Notes: a model not told the origin generated them from the sequence alone. DNA of 64,000 nt from Candidatus Cryptobacteroides faecipullorum (GCA_017694885.1 JADIMH010000012.1:1-64000), one strand, 5' to 3'. Positions 1 to 9,258 are shown, counted from the stretch's first letter. Numbers and translations: made by a program.

Positions 1-993
1 GGAGAGACCTCATTCGGCAATCTCATTTCACCTGCTGCCGGCTTCAATTTCGGGTATCGGTTTACCCCTGTCTGGAGTCTGCGTGCCGGCATAGGCGGCT
101 GGCAGGGCAAGGGAGCGCTGCTGGCTCCGACCAGGGAGTATAAGTTCAATTATCTCCAGGGAAGTGTCGACGTGATGGTCGATATATGCAGCATATTCTC
201 CGGATACAGGATGAGCAGGGCATTGACACCGTACCTGTTTGCCGGAGCCGGGGTTAACGGCTCGTTCAACAACGATGAGGCCCAGGCCTTTAAGTCATCC
301 TTCCCTTCAGACAACCTTCTGTGGGACGGCAGCAAGGTCTTCCCTGTGGGCCGGTTCGGTGTAGGGACAGGGATACGTATCTCGGATGCGGTACAGTTCA
401 ATGTCGAGGTTAACGGAAACTTCCTGTCAGACCGGTTCAACTCAAAGCGGGGCAGCGCAGTGGACTGGCAGCTCGGAGCCCAGGCAGGCTTCACGTTCAA
501 CATCGGCCTGAAGAAGAATCGCAAGTCATCTGCGGCAAGCCAGCCGTATGTGGCCCCTGCGCCGGCACCAGCCCAGGAACCTGCTCCGAAGCCGGAACCG
601 AAACCTCAGCCGCAGCCTGAAAAACAGGTTGAAGAACCTGCTCCTGCTCCACAGCCGGCACCTGTCGTTGAAGAGTATCTGGACAATGTATATTTCCTCA
701 TAGGCAAGTATGAAATCCGCGAGAGCGAGGCAGCAAAGATCCGCACGATCGCATCAAGGCTTAAAGAAGCCCCTACTGCCAAAGTCAGCCTGACGGGATA
801 TGCCGATGCCCAGACAGGTACGCCTGAAAGGAACTATTACCTGTCGCAGAAACGTGCTGAAGCCGTTACCGCCGCACTTGAAGAGGCGGGGATAGCCAAA
901 GACAGGATCAAGGTGGCACATAAAGGCTCCACAGAGGCTCCATACGACAAACCTGAAGAGAACAGGGTCGTCATTTGCATCATTGGCGAATAA
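1..993 (+). CDS. OmpA-family outer membrane protein (5' end missing)
   Basis: The reading frame is open from base 1, so the true start lies before the window; about 330 residues are visible. The first ~170 residues have alternating aromatic/polar beta-strand character with repeated Gly-rich turns, as in an eight-stranded OmpA-type barrel. A Pro/Ala/Glu/Gln-rich linker (about bases 540-670) follows, then a C-terminal OmpA-like peptidoglycan-binding domain (about bases 670-990) with the family pattern of a VYF start, a LTGYAD segment, and NYYLSQKRAEAV before the final NRVV strand. The family anchors the outer membrane to peptidoglycan in the periplasm. A terminator hairpin follows directly. The domain call is firm; the ligand or porin role is unknown. 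Confidence 0.85.
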   Translation, partial: GETSFGNLISPAAGFNFGYRFTPVWSLRAGIGGWQGKGALLAPTREYKFNYLQGSVDVMVDICSIFSGYRMSRALTPYLFAGAGVNGSFNNDEAQAFKSSFPSDNLLWDGSKVFPVGRFGVGTGIRISDAVQFNVEVNGNFLSDRFNSKRGSAVDWQLGAQAGFTFNIGLKKNRKSSAASQPYVAPAPAPAQEPAPKPEPKPQPQPEKQVEEPAPAPQPAPVVEEYLDNVYFLIGKYEIRESEAAKIRTIASRLKEAPTAKVSLTGYADAQTGTPERNYYLSQKRAEAVTAALEEAGIAKDRIKVAHKGSTEAPYDKPEENRVVICIIGE

Positions 994-1042
994 GGTGATG
1001 TTGCCCAAATAAACATAAGAGCATCATTCTGATACTCTCTCC

Positions 1043-1108
1043 GGCTCAGGCTCCACTATAAAACCTATACACATTCATTACTATATTCATGGAGCCTGGG
1101 CCTTTTTT
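1043..1108 (+). terminator. Rho-independent terminator after the OmpA-like gene
   Basis: GGCTCAGGCTCCA (1043-1055) pairs with TGGAGCCTGGGCC (1090-1102), 13 bp with one G-U, followed by six T. The loop is unusually long (34 nt, AT-rich). It lies between the OmpA-like gene and the convergent recombinase gene. Confidence 0.75.
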
Positions 1109-1126
1109 ATTGAATCCTCCCGCTGA

Positions 1127-2119
1127 TTATAAACCGAAATCAGTAAGAACCAATGCATTCCTGAATCTGGCTTCGCGATCAAATCCGGCGAGATAATTTT
1201 CTGTCACAGAAAGGTTCGAGTGGCCCAGACTCTCGCTGATAAAGGATATAGGCACTCCTTTGCGCTGCAACACGGTTGCGAATGAATGCCGTGCGGCATA
1301 TGTAGTAAACGGAGGAATACCGATATCTGCGGCTATGCGCTTCAAGGCACTGTTGCATCTGCCTATGACTTGACGGACAATGATCGCCGCCCTGAAACTG
1401 TCTTCGGTACCTTTCAAGAAAGGAAAGATGAATGTATCCGGCCTCCCGGTATAACGGTTGCCCCAGCGATTGATTATATGCTGCATCTCCGGGCAAAGAA
1501 CCGCCTTTATAACTTTGGAGCGACCATATGCATACATCGTCTTCGAACGGACAAAACTTATCTCCCCATTAGATATGCTTCCATACCTCAAGTTCAGCAT
1601 ATCCTTGAAATTTATTCCATTGCACAGATATGAAAAAAGCCACAGATCCCGATACATCTCTATCCGCTCCGGCCCGCGATAATCCATGATCTTCTTTATC
1701 TGGGTCATCGTAAGGGCAAGTTTGCGAGAGGAAGGTTTCGGTGCCGTATATCCGTATTTGCCGAACGGGGAATCACTCTCCTGAACATGTCCGTTCCTTA
1801 TGGCTTCATAGAAAATGCATTTTAAAGTCTTCATGTAGATATTTACCGTCGTCAGTGATTTACCGTCACAGAGCCAGTATTTTTCGCATTCTTTGAGCCA
1901 TTGGGGCGTTACTTCTCCGAAACTTATATCACGACCGGCGAATCTTTCTATGTTCAGAAGAGTTGACCTGCATCGGTAATACGAATTTATCTTACCTTCC
2001 TTCAAACATTCGTCCATCATCAGATGCAATGACGAATTCAATGTTATGGAACAGTTGTTTTTCCTTCGTCTGCCCAGAACTACAATGACAGACATTCCAT
2101 CTTTACGATACTTCAACAT
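1127..2119 (-). CDS. Tyrosine recombinase / integrase, orphan
   Basis: A 330-residue protein with a SAM-like core-binding region (about residues 25-110) and a C-terminal tyrosine recombinase domain. The visible catalytic residues are R277 in ARHSFAT, H300 in LGHS and the nucleophile Y309 in ENYL. The usual box I Arg is absent: the equivalent motif reads NGINFKDML. The His before box II is a Tyr. Loss of box I Arg is known for the CTnDOT integrase IntDOT, so activity is still plausible. The N-terminal arm-binding domain looks short. No excisionase, mobilisation gene or adjacent tRNA is seen, so this is either a remnant of an element or a site-specific invertase. The TTG/ATG choice near 2119 is not certain. 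Confidence 0.85.
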   Translation of the reverse strand: MLKYRKDGMSVIVVLGRRRKNNCSITLNSSLHLMMDECLKEGKINSYYRCRSTLLNIERFAGRDISFGEVTPQWLKECEKYWLCDGKSLTTVNIYMKTLKCIFYEAIRNGHVQESDSPFGKYGYTAPKPSSRKLALTMTQIKKIMDYRGPERIEMYRDLWLFSYLCNGINFKDMLNLRYGSISNGEISFVRSKTMYAYGRSKVIKAVLCPEMQHIINRWGNRYTGRPDTFIFPFLKGTEDSFRAAIIVRQVIGRCNSALKRIAADIGIPPFTTYAARHSFATVLQRKGVPISFISESLGHSNLSVTENYLAGFDREARFRNALVLTDFGL

Positions 2120-2155
2120 TTCTATAATATTTTAGAAAAAGGATAAAGATGGATT

Positions 2156-2175
2156 TGCATACAAAATGCATACAA
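2156..2175. repeat. Tandem 9-mer at one-helical-turn spacing upstream of the recombinase
   Basis: TGCATACAA occurs at 2156-2164 and again at 2167-2175, an 11-bp period, 37 bp upstream of the recombinase start codon. It could be a recombinase arm site, an autoregulatory operator, or chance. Confidence 0.45.
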
Positions 2176-2203
2176 CGGGAAGCGGAGGAAAGAACTTTAA
2201 AAA

Positions 2204-3502
2204 CTATCTTTCCGCCTGTTTTCCAGTCTCCTTGAAGAATATTGCAAACAGTATGGCGACAAGCAGGGAATAACCGGCGAATATGTACCATGCCGCACTC
2301 CAGTTCCCGACCGTATAGAACACTCCTTCCACTTCTGCGGCATACGTAAAATGGTTGACTACCATCTGGGCGCCTATCATACCGATCGAAGCTCCTACGC
2401 CGTTGGTCATCAGCATGAAAAGCCCCTGTGCGCTGGAACGTATGTCTTCAGTGGTCTTTTCGTTCACATAAAGGGAACCTGATATGTTGAAGAAATCGAA
2501 CGCCACTCCATACACCAGCATCGAGAGGATGAACATCCATACTCCAGGTCCGGGGTTGCCGACACCGAAAAGACCGAAACGGAAGAACCATGCCAGCATT
2601 GCAATGAGCATTACTTTCTTGATGCCGAATTTTCTCAGACACACCGGAATAAGAAGTATGCCGAGAGTCTCCGACACCTGGGAAATGGAGATAAGCGCAT
2701 TGGCATTTTCCGCACCGAAGGTACCGGCATATTCAGGCATGGCCTTGAAACTGGTAATGAACGGGTTGGCATAGCCGTTGGTTATCTGGAGAGCGACCCC
2801 GAGCAGCATCGAAAATATGAAGAATATGGCCATCTGCCTGTCCCTGAACAAGGTAAAAGCCTTGAGGCCGAGCGCATCCGCAAGCCCTTTATGCTCTTTG
2901 GAGGCTTTTACTGGACAGTTCTGAAGGGTCAGAGCATAAAACATGAGCAACAGTCCCAGAACACCCGAGGTGACGAACTGCCAATATGTCGACTGGAACT
3001 GGACGCCTTCGGTGTCTCGCATGAAATTAACGAAAAGCATGCTGCATATGAATCCTACGGTACCGAAAACCCTTATCGGCGGAAAATCCTTGACAGTATC
3101 GAATCCGTTGGATTCCAGAATATTATATGCAACTGAATTGGAAAGGGCAATAGTAGGCATGTAAAAAGCCACACTCAAGCCATATAAAGAAAAAAGCGGG
3201 CCGAATTCAATTCCGCTGTCTGCACTTATACAGTAATAACCGGCAGCAAGCATGGCCAGGCCTGCAATACCATGGCAGATGCTAAGGACCTTCTGGGCAG
3301 GAATGAACTTGTCGGCGATGATGCCTATGAGGGCCGGCATGAAGACAGACACTATCCCTTGCATCGAATAGAACCAGCCGATGTGGTCCGCAAGCCCGGC
3401 CTTTGCAAGGTAATTGCCCATCGATGTCAGATATGCGCCCCAGACTGCAAACTGCAGGAAACTCATGACTATCAGTCTGAGACGGACTGATTTGTTTTTC
3501 AT
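2204..3502 (-). CDS. MFS nucleoside permease (NHS family, NupG/XapB-like)
   Basis: A 432-residue, very hydrophobic protein with about twelve membrane segments. The N-terminus (LRLIVMSFLQFAVWGAYL, then GNYLAKAGL and a GWFYSMQGI segment) and the central PPIRVFGTVGFI segment are typical of the nucleoside:H+ symporter family, which imports nucleosides across the inner membrane. The closing sequence (AILFAIFFKETGK) is also typical. The gene has its own promoter, TATATTTG on the minus strand at 3540-3533, about 30 bp before the start. It stands alone between the recombinase and tgt. The family is confident; specificity for one nucleoside cannot be read from sequence. Confidence 0.85.
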   Translation of the reverse strand: MKNKSVRLRLIVMSFLQFAVWGAYLTSMGNYLAKAGLADHIGWFYSMQGIVSVFMPALIGIIADKFIPAQKVLSICHGIAGLAMLAAGYYCISADSGIEFGPLFSLYGLSVAFYMPTIALSNSVAYNILESNGFDTVKDFPPIRVFGTVGFICSMLFVNFMRDTEGVQFQSTYWQFVTSGVLGLLLMFYALTLQNCPVKASKEHKGLADALGLKAFTLFRDRQMAIFFIFSMLLGVALQITNGYANPFITSFKAMPEYAGTFGAENANALISISQVSETLGILLIPVCLRKFGIKKVMLIAMLAWFFRFGLFGVGNPGPGVWMFILSMLVYGVAFDFFNISGSLYVNEKTTEDIRSSAQGLFMLMTNGVGASIGMIGAQMVVNHFTYAAEVEGVFYTVGNWSAAWYIFAGYSLLVAILFAIFFKETGKQAER

Positions 3503-3532
3503 TGATTATTGTTTTTAAATGTTATAGGGGAG

Positions 3533-3570
3533 CAAATATAAGTGTATTTATCCACTTTTTACTATCTTTG
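3533..3570. promoter_or_regulatory. Divergent promoters for the nucleoside permease and tgt
   Basis: Bacteroidota -7 boxes: TATATTTG on the minus strand (3540-3533) for the permease and TATCTTTG on the plus strand (3563-3570) for tgt. Both match TAnnTTTG exactly. Confidence 0.7.
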
Positions 3571-3607
3571 GGCCCTGAATTAACTGTAATTATCTGCATA
3601 ACTCGTA

Positions 3608-4738
3608 ATGAAATTCGTCAAGACCGCGACAGATCCGCAGTCAGAGGCAAGATGCGGAACCATCACCACTGACCACGGGCAGATCCAGACCCCCATATTC
3701 ATGCCTGTCGGCACAGTGGGATCCGTAAAAGGTATCTACCACAGGGATCTGAAAGAAGATATAAAGGCCGAGATCATCCTCGGCAACACCTATCACCTGT
3801 ATCTAAGGCCCGGTCTTGATATCCTGCGTGCAGCCGGCGGGCTGCACCGGTTCATTTCATGGGACAGGCCCATACTTACAGACAGCGGAGGATTCCAGGT
3901 GTTCTCCCTGTCGCCCATAAGGAAACTGACCGTCGACGGGTGTACGTTTTCATCGCATATCGACGGGTCCAAACATACTTTCACTCCTGAAAACAATGTC
4001 GATACCCAAAGGATCATCGGGGCTGACATAGTAATGGCACTGGACGAATGCACTCCAGGCGACGCGACATACGATTATGCAAAGAAATCATTGAAACTCA
4101 CCCAGTCCTGGCTGGAAAGGTGCATACGGCATTTCGATGAAACTGAACCCCTGTACGGGTATTCCCAGGCATTCTTCCCTATTATCCAAGGCTGCGTGTA
4201 TCCGGATCTGAGAATAGCGGCAACCGAACATGCGGCCGGATTCGACAGGGAAGGCTATGCGATAGGAGGGCTTGCAGTCGGAGAGCCGACTGAAAAAATG
4301 TACGAGATGCTTGAAACCGTATGCCCCATACTTCCGGAAGACAAGCCGCGGTATCTCATGGGAGTAGGAACCCCCGCCAATATACTTGAAGGCATAGCAC
4401 GGGGTGTGGATATGTTCGACTGCGTAATGCCGACGCGCAACGGGCGCAACGGCATGCTTTTCACGTGGAACGGCATAATGAACATGCGGAACAGGAAATG
4501 GGCCGACGACTTCTCCCCTATCGACCCGGACGGGACATCATTCGTAGACAGGACATACAGCAAGGCATATCTGCGGCATCTGTTCATCGCCGGAGAAATA
4601 TTTGCAGGGCAGATAGCCAGCGAGCACAACCTCGCATTCTATCTGGACCTGGTGAGGGAAGCCAGGAAACATATCGTTGCCGGAGACTTCAAGGCATGGA
4701 AAGACGAAACGGTGAAACGGGTCATGACAAGGCTATGA
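3608..4738 (+). CDS. tgt: tRNA-guanine transglycosylase
   Basis: A 376-residue protein. It exchanges guanine-34 for a queuosine precursor in tRNAs with GUN anticodons. Both catalytic aspartates are visible: D92 in TDSGGFQ and D271 in MFDCVMPTRNGRNG, with the substrate loop GGLAVGEP. The zinc-site region is unusual. Where the E. coli-type enzyme has CxCxxC, this protein has G309, S311 and D314, and only the following His (H340 in SEHNL) is kept. This is probably a lineage trait in Bacteroidota. It has its own promoter at 3563 and is followed 35 bp later by an LptF/G-type permease. queH, from the same pathway, lies at 18.5 kb. Confidence 0.95.
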   Translation: MKFVKTATDPQSEARCGTITTDHGQIQTPIFMPVGTVGSVKGIYHRDLKEDIKAEIILGNTYHLYLRPGLDILRAAGGLHRFISWDRPILTDSGGFQVFSLSPIRKLTVDGCTFSSHIDGSKHTFTPENNVDTQRIIGADIVMALDECTPGDATYDYAKKSLKLTQSWLERCIRHFDETEPLYGYSQAFFPIIQGCVYPDLRIAATEHAAGFDREGYAIGGLAVGEPTEKMYEMLETVCPILPEDKPRYLMGVGTPANILEGIARGVDMFDCVMPTRNGRNGMLFTWNGIMNMRNRKWADDFSPIDPDGTSFVDRTYSKAYLRHLFIAGEIFAGQIASEHNLAFYLDLVREARKHIVAGDFKAWKDETVKRVMTRL

Positions 4739-4773
4739 CGACGGTTCCGCAGATTTAAAAACAGGACAAAGGA

Positions 4774-5865
4774 ATGGATCTTAAACCGAGAATACTGGAC
4801 CTTTACATAGTGAAGAAATTCATCTTCACTTTCTTCATTGCGCTGCTCCTGATAATAGGCATAGTCATCATCTTCGACATAAGTGAAAAAATCGATGATT
4901 TCGTAGCCCGTGAAGCGCCCCTGAAAGCCATTATCTTCGACTACTATCTGAACTTCATACCTTATTTCATGAACATGTTCAGTCCTCTGTTCGTGTTCAT
5001 TACAGTGATATTCTTCACATCGAAGATGGCCGCCAACTCTGAAATCATAGCGATACTGTCCTGCGGCATCAGCTTTCACCGGATGATGGTCCCGTATATG
5101 TTCTCTGCTGCGCTTATCGCTCTTTTCTCTCTGACACTCAACCTCTTCATCATCCCTAATTCGAACAAGATCCTCGATGAATTCGAAAGCAAATACATAA
5201 AGACCGGATATCAGAACACCGAACGCAACATCCATTATCAGATATCGCCGGGAGAATTCGTATATGTAGAGTCTTTCAGCAAGTGGAACAATACGGCCTA
5301 TAAGTTCACGCTGGAAAAGATAAAGAACAACCAGCTGACCTCCAAGCTGTCTGCAGAAACTGCAGTATGGGACAGCACATTCAATGGATGGACCCTGAAA
5401 AAATACGTGATCCGCGACTATACGGGAGCCATGACCGACAAGGTCAGGACCGGAGCCAGGCTCGATACGGTGATAAACCTTACCGTAACGGACTTTTATC
5501 TGACTAAAAATACGGTGACGACACTGTCATATAAAGAACTGAACCAACTGATCGCCACACAGAAAATGAGAGGCGATGACAATGTCAAAATAGCCCAGAT
5601 AGAAAAACATACACGGTTCGCCCTGCCGTTTTCGGCATTCATTCTTACCATAATGGGAGTATCACTGTCCTCCAAGAAACGGAGGGGAGGCATCGGATGG
5701 AACATAGGGATAGGAATAGCGCTCAGCTTTTCGTACATACTGTTCCTCAAATTCAGCGAGATGTTCGTCTATACCGACTTCCTCCCGCCCGGGCTGGCGC
5801 TGTGGGTACCGAACATCCTTTATGCGATTATATCCGGATTCCTGTATAGGATAGCACCTAAATAG
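4774..5865 (+). CDS. LptF/LptG-type (YjgP/YjgQ) permease
   Basis: A 363-residue protein with the YjgP/YjgQ layout. Three N-terminal membrane segments come first (about residues 15-35, 55-80 and 100-120), then a periplasmic beta-rich domain (about 130-270), then three C-terminal membrane segments. The family forms the inner-membrane part of the LptB2FG transporter that extracts lipopolysaccharide for delivery to the outer membrane. The N-terminus (ILDLYIVKKFIFTFF) is typical. It probably shares the tgt transcript. Bacteroidota often split LptF and LptG in the genome, so which of the two this is cannot be decided here. Confidence 0.85.
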   Translation: MDLKPRILDLYIVKKFIFTFFIALLLIIGIVIIFDISEKIDDFVAREAPLKAIIFDYYLNFIPYFMNMFSPLFVFITVIFFTSKMAANSEIIAILSCGISFHRMMVPYMFSAALIALFSLTLNLFIIPNSNKILDEFESKYIKTGYQNTERNIHYQISPGEFVYVESFSKWNNTAYKFTLEKIKNNQLTSKLSAETAVWDSTFNGWTLKKYVIRDYTGAMTDKVRTGARLDTVINLTVTDFYLTKNTVTTLSYKELNQLIATQKMRGDDNVKIAQIEKHTRFALPFSAFILTIMGVSLSSKKRRGGIGWNIGIGIALSFSYILFLKFSEMFVYTDFLPPGLALWVPNILYAIISGFLYRIAPK

Positions 5866-5883
5866 AAACGTAGGACGCCCCTC

Positions 5884-6690
5884 TCAATAGCTGCATCCTA
5901 CGATTTCCGAACCTCCGGAAGTATAGGAACCGGATGTGTCCGCATCTCCCATATAAGACAACAGACTGGCACCGGAGAGGGAGCAGGTGATCCTGCCGTC
6001 GCACACGAACATCGCAGAGCTGGCTCCACTCAACTCGCCAGTACATTCATCAACTCTGAAAGAGTATTTCTGCAGCTCCGAAATGCCGCTGAGGGAAGAT
6101 GCGCCCGACAGGTCGATTTCACAGAAAGAGGTTCTTCCTGACAGCCTTGCCAACGATGCTCCGGAAAGCTCTATATTCATCCTGTCGCTCCTGATATAGC
6201 CGCACTCCATCATGCTTGCACCGGACAGATCGATATCGACGGACTCTGCATTTACGGATCCGGCAAATCTGGACGCGCCGGACAGAGTCAGACTGAATTT
6301 TTCTTCCTCCACAGGAAGATCCGAAACAAAAGTAGAAGCCCCGCTGAGGCTGACTGACCTTATATCGCTTCTGGCAGGCAGGGAAACAACCACTTTGGCG
6401 GCATTCCAGCCGTCTCCCTGCAATTTCAGACCGTTCGCAAGCTCGATATTGAGTATGCCTTTCCTTTCGTAAATCTCAACATAGGGAATAAGGTTTACAT
6501 CCGCCTCGAGCTGGGGAGCAGTGCAGTCTTCCGAAAGTCTGACTTCTATCGCGGAACCGACTTCCAGCCCCGTGTAAGACATAGGCGTATCAATATATAC
6601 CACATCAGTGATACCGGCCAGTTCCACTTTACTGCAACTGCATAATATACCGGCCAGCATAAGTACCGGCAACCATAGATATCTTTTCAT
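5884..6690 (-). CDS. Head-GIN (DUF2807) lipoprotein with LSGAS repeats
   Basis: A 268-residue protein. A signal peptide ends in a lipobox (GILCSCS), so it is a lipoprotein. The remainder matches the putative auto-transporter adhesin, head-GIN domain. The pentapeptide LSGAS occurs seven times, 18-21 residues apart with one 26-residue step, which fits the turns of a right-handed beta-helix. Known function for this domain is poor; surface adhesion has been proposed but not shown. It is monocistronic, tail to tail with the permease gene 18 bp away. The family call is good and the role is open. Confidence 0.8.
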   Translation of the reverse strand: MKRYLWLPVLMLAGILCSCSKVELAGITDVVYIDTPMSYTGLEVGSAIEVRLSEDCTAPQLEADVNLIPYVEIYERKGILNIELANGLKLQGDGWNAAKVVVSLPARSDIRSVSLSGASTFVSDLPVEEEKFSLTLSGASRFAGSVNAESVDIDLSGASMMECGYIRSDRMNIELSGASLARLSGRTSFCEIDLSGASSLSGISELQKYSFRVDECTGELSGASSAMFVCDGRITCSLSGASLLSYMGDADTSGSYTSGGSEIVGCSY

Positions 6691-6776
6691 GTTCTGCTCT
6701 ACACTAAATTTTACCGGACAGTAGATGCATAATATCCGGAATGCGTTGCATTGCAGCTAAAGATGAAAATTGAATT

Positions 6777-8813
6777 TCAGTCACCGACCAGCCCGAGTTT
6801 TTCCATAAGGGCTTCCGGGTCCGGGTCATGTCCCCTGAAATTGCGGTAAAGGACGGACGGATCCTCCGACCCTCCTTTGGAAAGGATGTTTTCCCTGAAG
6901 GATGCAGCTGTATGCCTGTCGAAGACACCATGTTCCTTGAAAAGCGAAAATGCGTCCGCTTCAAGGACTTCAGCCCACTTGTACGAATAGTATCCAGCTG
7001 CATATCCGCCTGAAAAGATATGGTTGAACGCCGGCGAAACCGCTGTCTGCGGGACGTCAGGCATTACTGCATACGGTTTCAGCACCTTCTTTTCAAATTC
7101 GAGCACATCCTCATCCGGAAGCGATTCCAGCGTATGCCAGGCCATGTCCGTCACCCCGAACTGCAGCTGTCTGACCTGCTGATAGCCGGCAAGGTAATTC
7201 TTTGCAGCCACTATTTTCCCGATAAGAGACTCAGGAACAGGCTCTCCTGTACGGTAATCCTTTGCGAAAGTCTCCAGATACTCCGGCTCGAATGCCCAGT
7301 TCTCCATGATCTGGGACGGAAGTTCCACGAAGTCACGCGCTACCGATGTACCTGTCAAAGACGGATATCTGCCTTCGGCAAGAATACCGTGCAGGGCATG
7401 CCCGAACTCATGCAGAAGGGTGGTAAACTCATCATGCGTCAGCAGAGAAGGCATATTATCCGCCGGTTTCGTAAAATTGGTCACTATGCTTACAAACGGA
7501 CGCTCCTCCACTCCGTTCCTGATGCACTGGCCCCGGAATTCCGTCATCCATGCACCGCCGCGTTTCCCTTCCCTCGGAAAGAAATCCGCATAGAACAGGG
7601 CAAGATGCCTGCCGTCGGCATCAGTCACTTCATAAACCTTAACATCCTTATGATAGACAGGAATGCCGCTCACTTCCTCGAACCTGATCCCGTACAGGCG
7701 GCCGGCAAGGTCAAAGACAGCTGCAATACAGTTCTCCAGCCGGAAATACGGTTTCAGAAGCTCTTCATTCAAAGAGAATTCAGCTTCCTTATACCTTTCT
7801 GACCAGAAGGAAAAATCCCAAGGCATAATCCTGTCGCCCTCAAATCCATGTGCCGCCGCATATTCAGAGATCCTGGAAACTTCAGCCCTTGCAAACGGAA
7901 GGGACCTTTCCATGAGCCTGCTTAGAAAATCCCCGACTGCTGCAGGCGTTTTAGCCATATTCTCTTCCAAGGCATAATCCGCATATGTCCTGTATCCGAG
8001 AAGCACGGACATTTTCATCCTCAGATCGATGATTTTACGGACATTCCCGGTATTGTCCGTCTCTCCGCCTATGCCTTTGGAGCTATACGCCAAATACATG
8101 CGCTTTCTCAGTTCACGGTTGCCGCTGAACTTCATAAAAGGCGCATAGCTCGGATAATCAAGAGTGAACACCCATCCGTCAAGACCTCTTTCTTTTGCTT
8201 CTGCAGCCCCTGCCCCTGTCACGTAATCGGGAAGTCCCGCAAGATCCGCCGGATCTGTGACATGGAGGAAGAAGGCGTTCGAAGAACGCAGGACATTGTT
8301 TCCGAAAGCCAGGGTCAGCAGCGACAGTTCTTCCGCATACTTACCGTATGTTTGCTTGTCCGCTTCCGGCAGGGCCGCACCGTTTCTGGTAAAAGACCTG
8401 TAGGAATTTTCAAGAAGCTTCATCTGGTCCCTGTCCAGCCCCAGACTGTCCTTATGGTCATATACGGCCTTGACCTTTCTGAAAAGAGGTCCGTTCAAGG
8501 ATACATACATGGAATATTCCGTCAGCATCGGGGAAACCGTCTCTGCCACCTGCTGCATCCGCTCGTCGGTTTCCGCTTCCAGGAGGTTGAAAAAGATTCC
8601 TGACACCCGGTCAAGTGTCCTGCCGCTGAACTCCAGGGCTTCGACCGTGTTGTGGAAATCCGGGGCTTCGGGATTGGATACAATGGCATCGATTTCAGCT
8701 TTTGCTTCCGCTATACCGGCCTCGAATGCCGGCAGATAATGCTCCACTCTGATTCGGTCAAACTGCGGGGCGCCCCATCTGCAAGGGGATTCTGTCAACA
8801 AAGGATTTTCCAT
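6777..8813 (-). CDS. M3 family peptidase (oligopeptidase A / Dcp-like)
   Basis: A 678-residue protein, the normal length for bacterial M3A peptidases. The zinc motif HEFGH is at residues 468-472, and the third ligand is E497 in ARDFVELPSQ, exactly as in the family. The C-terminal substrate segment with FNHIFSGGYAAGYYSYKWAE is also typical. No signal peptide is present, so it acts in the cytosol, degrading short peptides, including cleaved signal peptides in the E. coli relative. A promoter box, TATATTTG, lies on the minus strand at 8843-8836, about 20 bp before the start. Whether it is an endopeptidase or a dipeptidyl carboxypeptidase cannot be told. Confidence 0.93.
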   Translation of the reverse strand: MENPLLTESPCRWGAPQFDRIRVEHYLPAFEAGIAEAKAEIDAIVSNPEAPDFHNTVEALEFSGRTLDRVSGIFFNLLEAETDERMQQVAETVSPMLTEYSMYVSLNGPLFRKVKAVYDHKDSLGLDRDQMKLLENSYRSFTRNGAALPEADKQTYGKYAEELSLLTLAFGNNVLRSSNAFFLHVTDPADLAGLPDYVTGAGAAEAKERGLDGWVFTLDYPSYAPFMKFSGNRELRKRMYLAYSSKGIGGETDNTGNVRKIIDLRMKMSVLLGYRTYADYALEENMAKTPAAVGDFLSRLMERSLPFARAEVSRISEYAAAHGFEGDRIMPWDFSFWSERYKEAEFSLNEELLKPYFRLENCIAAVFDLAGRLYGIRFEEVSGIPVYHKDVKVYEVTDADGRHLALFYADFFPREGKRGGAWMTEFRGQCIRNGVEERPFVSIVTNFTKPADNMPSLLTHDEFTTLLHEFGHALHGILAEGRYPSLTGTSVARDFVELPSQIMENWAFEPEYLETFAKDYRTGEPVPESLIGKIVAAKNYLAGYQQVRQLQFGVTDMAWHTLESLPDEDVLEFEKKVLKPYAVMPDVPQTAVSPAFNHIFSGGYAAGYYSYKWAEVLEADAFSLFKEHGVFDRHTAASFRENILSKGGSEDPSVLYRNFRGHDPDPEALMEKLGLVGD

Positions 8814-8835
8814 CTTTCTATACGCTATCGGCCTG

Positions 8836-8843
8836 CAAATATA
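8836..8843 (-). promoter_or_regulatory. -7 box of the M3 peptidase gene
   Basis: TATATTTG on the minus strand, an exact match to TAnnTTTG, 22 bp upstream of the start codon. Confidence 0.6.
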
Positions 8844-8865
8844 CTTTAAAACTCATGAATCCTGT

Positions 8866-9258
8866 TCACATGATATCGAACTTCGTTATAGATTTCACTA
8901 CCGTTTCCGTAATGGTGAAACTTATGTCATAGCACCACATTTCTACGCTTTTCCTGCCTTTCCGGTAACCTGTTATATGACTGAAATCAAACCCCATCTG
9001 TCCCAATGTCGATACCGGAACCATATCTACCCCTGTCTTGAGAAGGTCTGACAGTATCTTATAGTTTTTCTCAAGCGAGCTGATTACCCTCATGCGGAAC
9101 AGGCGGCTGTTCCTGACCCGCCTGTTATGCCATCTGTTCTTGCACTCGGGGCAACAGAATTTCTTATCCGTCCTGCTTCCGTAACTGATCGGATTGCCGC
9201 ATTCGAGACACATACTTGTGACGGTGCTGTCCACCTGTTCGTTATTTTCCATATTCAT
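8866..9258 (-). CDS. Small zinc-ribbon protein, function unknown
   Basis: About 130 residues. The N-terminal third holds a zinc-ribbon with CLECG then CCPECK, followed by a basic stretch NRWHNRRVRNSRLFR. The remainder is an alpha/beta region ending in a beta-rich segment. The ATG at 9258 (MNMENN) is preferred over the TTG at 9264. The motif resembles small DNA- or RNA-binding zinc ribbons seen in Bacteroidales, but I recognise no named family. It lies between the M3 peptidase (same strand, 52 bp downstream) and ssb (divergent). A nucleic-acid role is inference only. Confidence 0.7.
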   Translation of the reverse strand: MNMENNEQVDSTVTSMCLECGNPISYGSRTDKKFCCPECKNRWHNRRVRNSRLFRMRVISSLEKNYKILSDLLKTGVDMVPVSTLGQMGFDFSHITGYRKGRKSVEMWCYDISFTITETVVKSITKFDIM

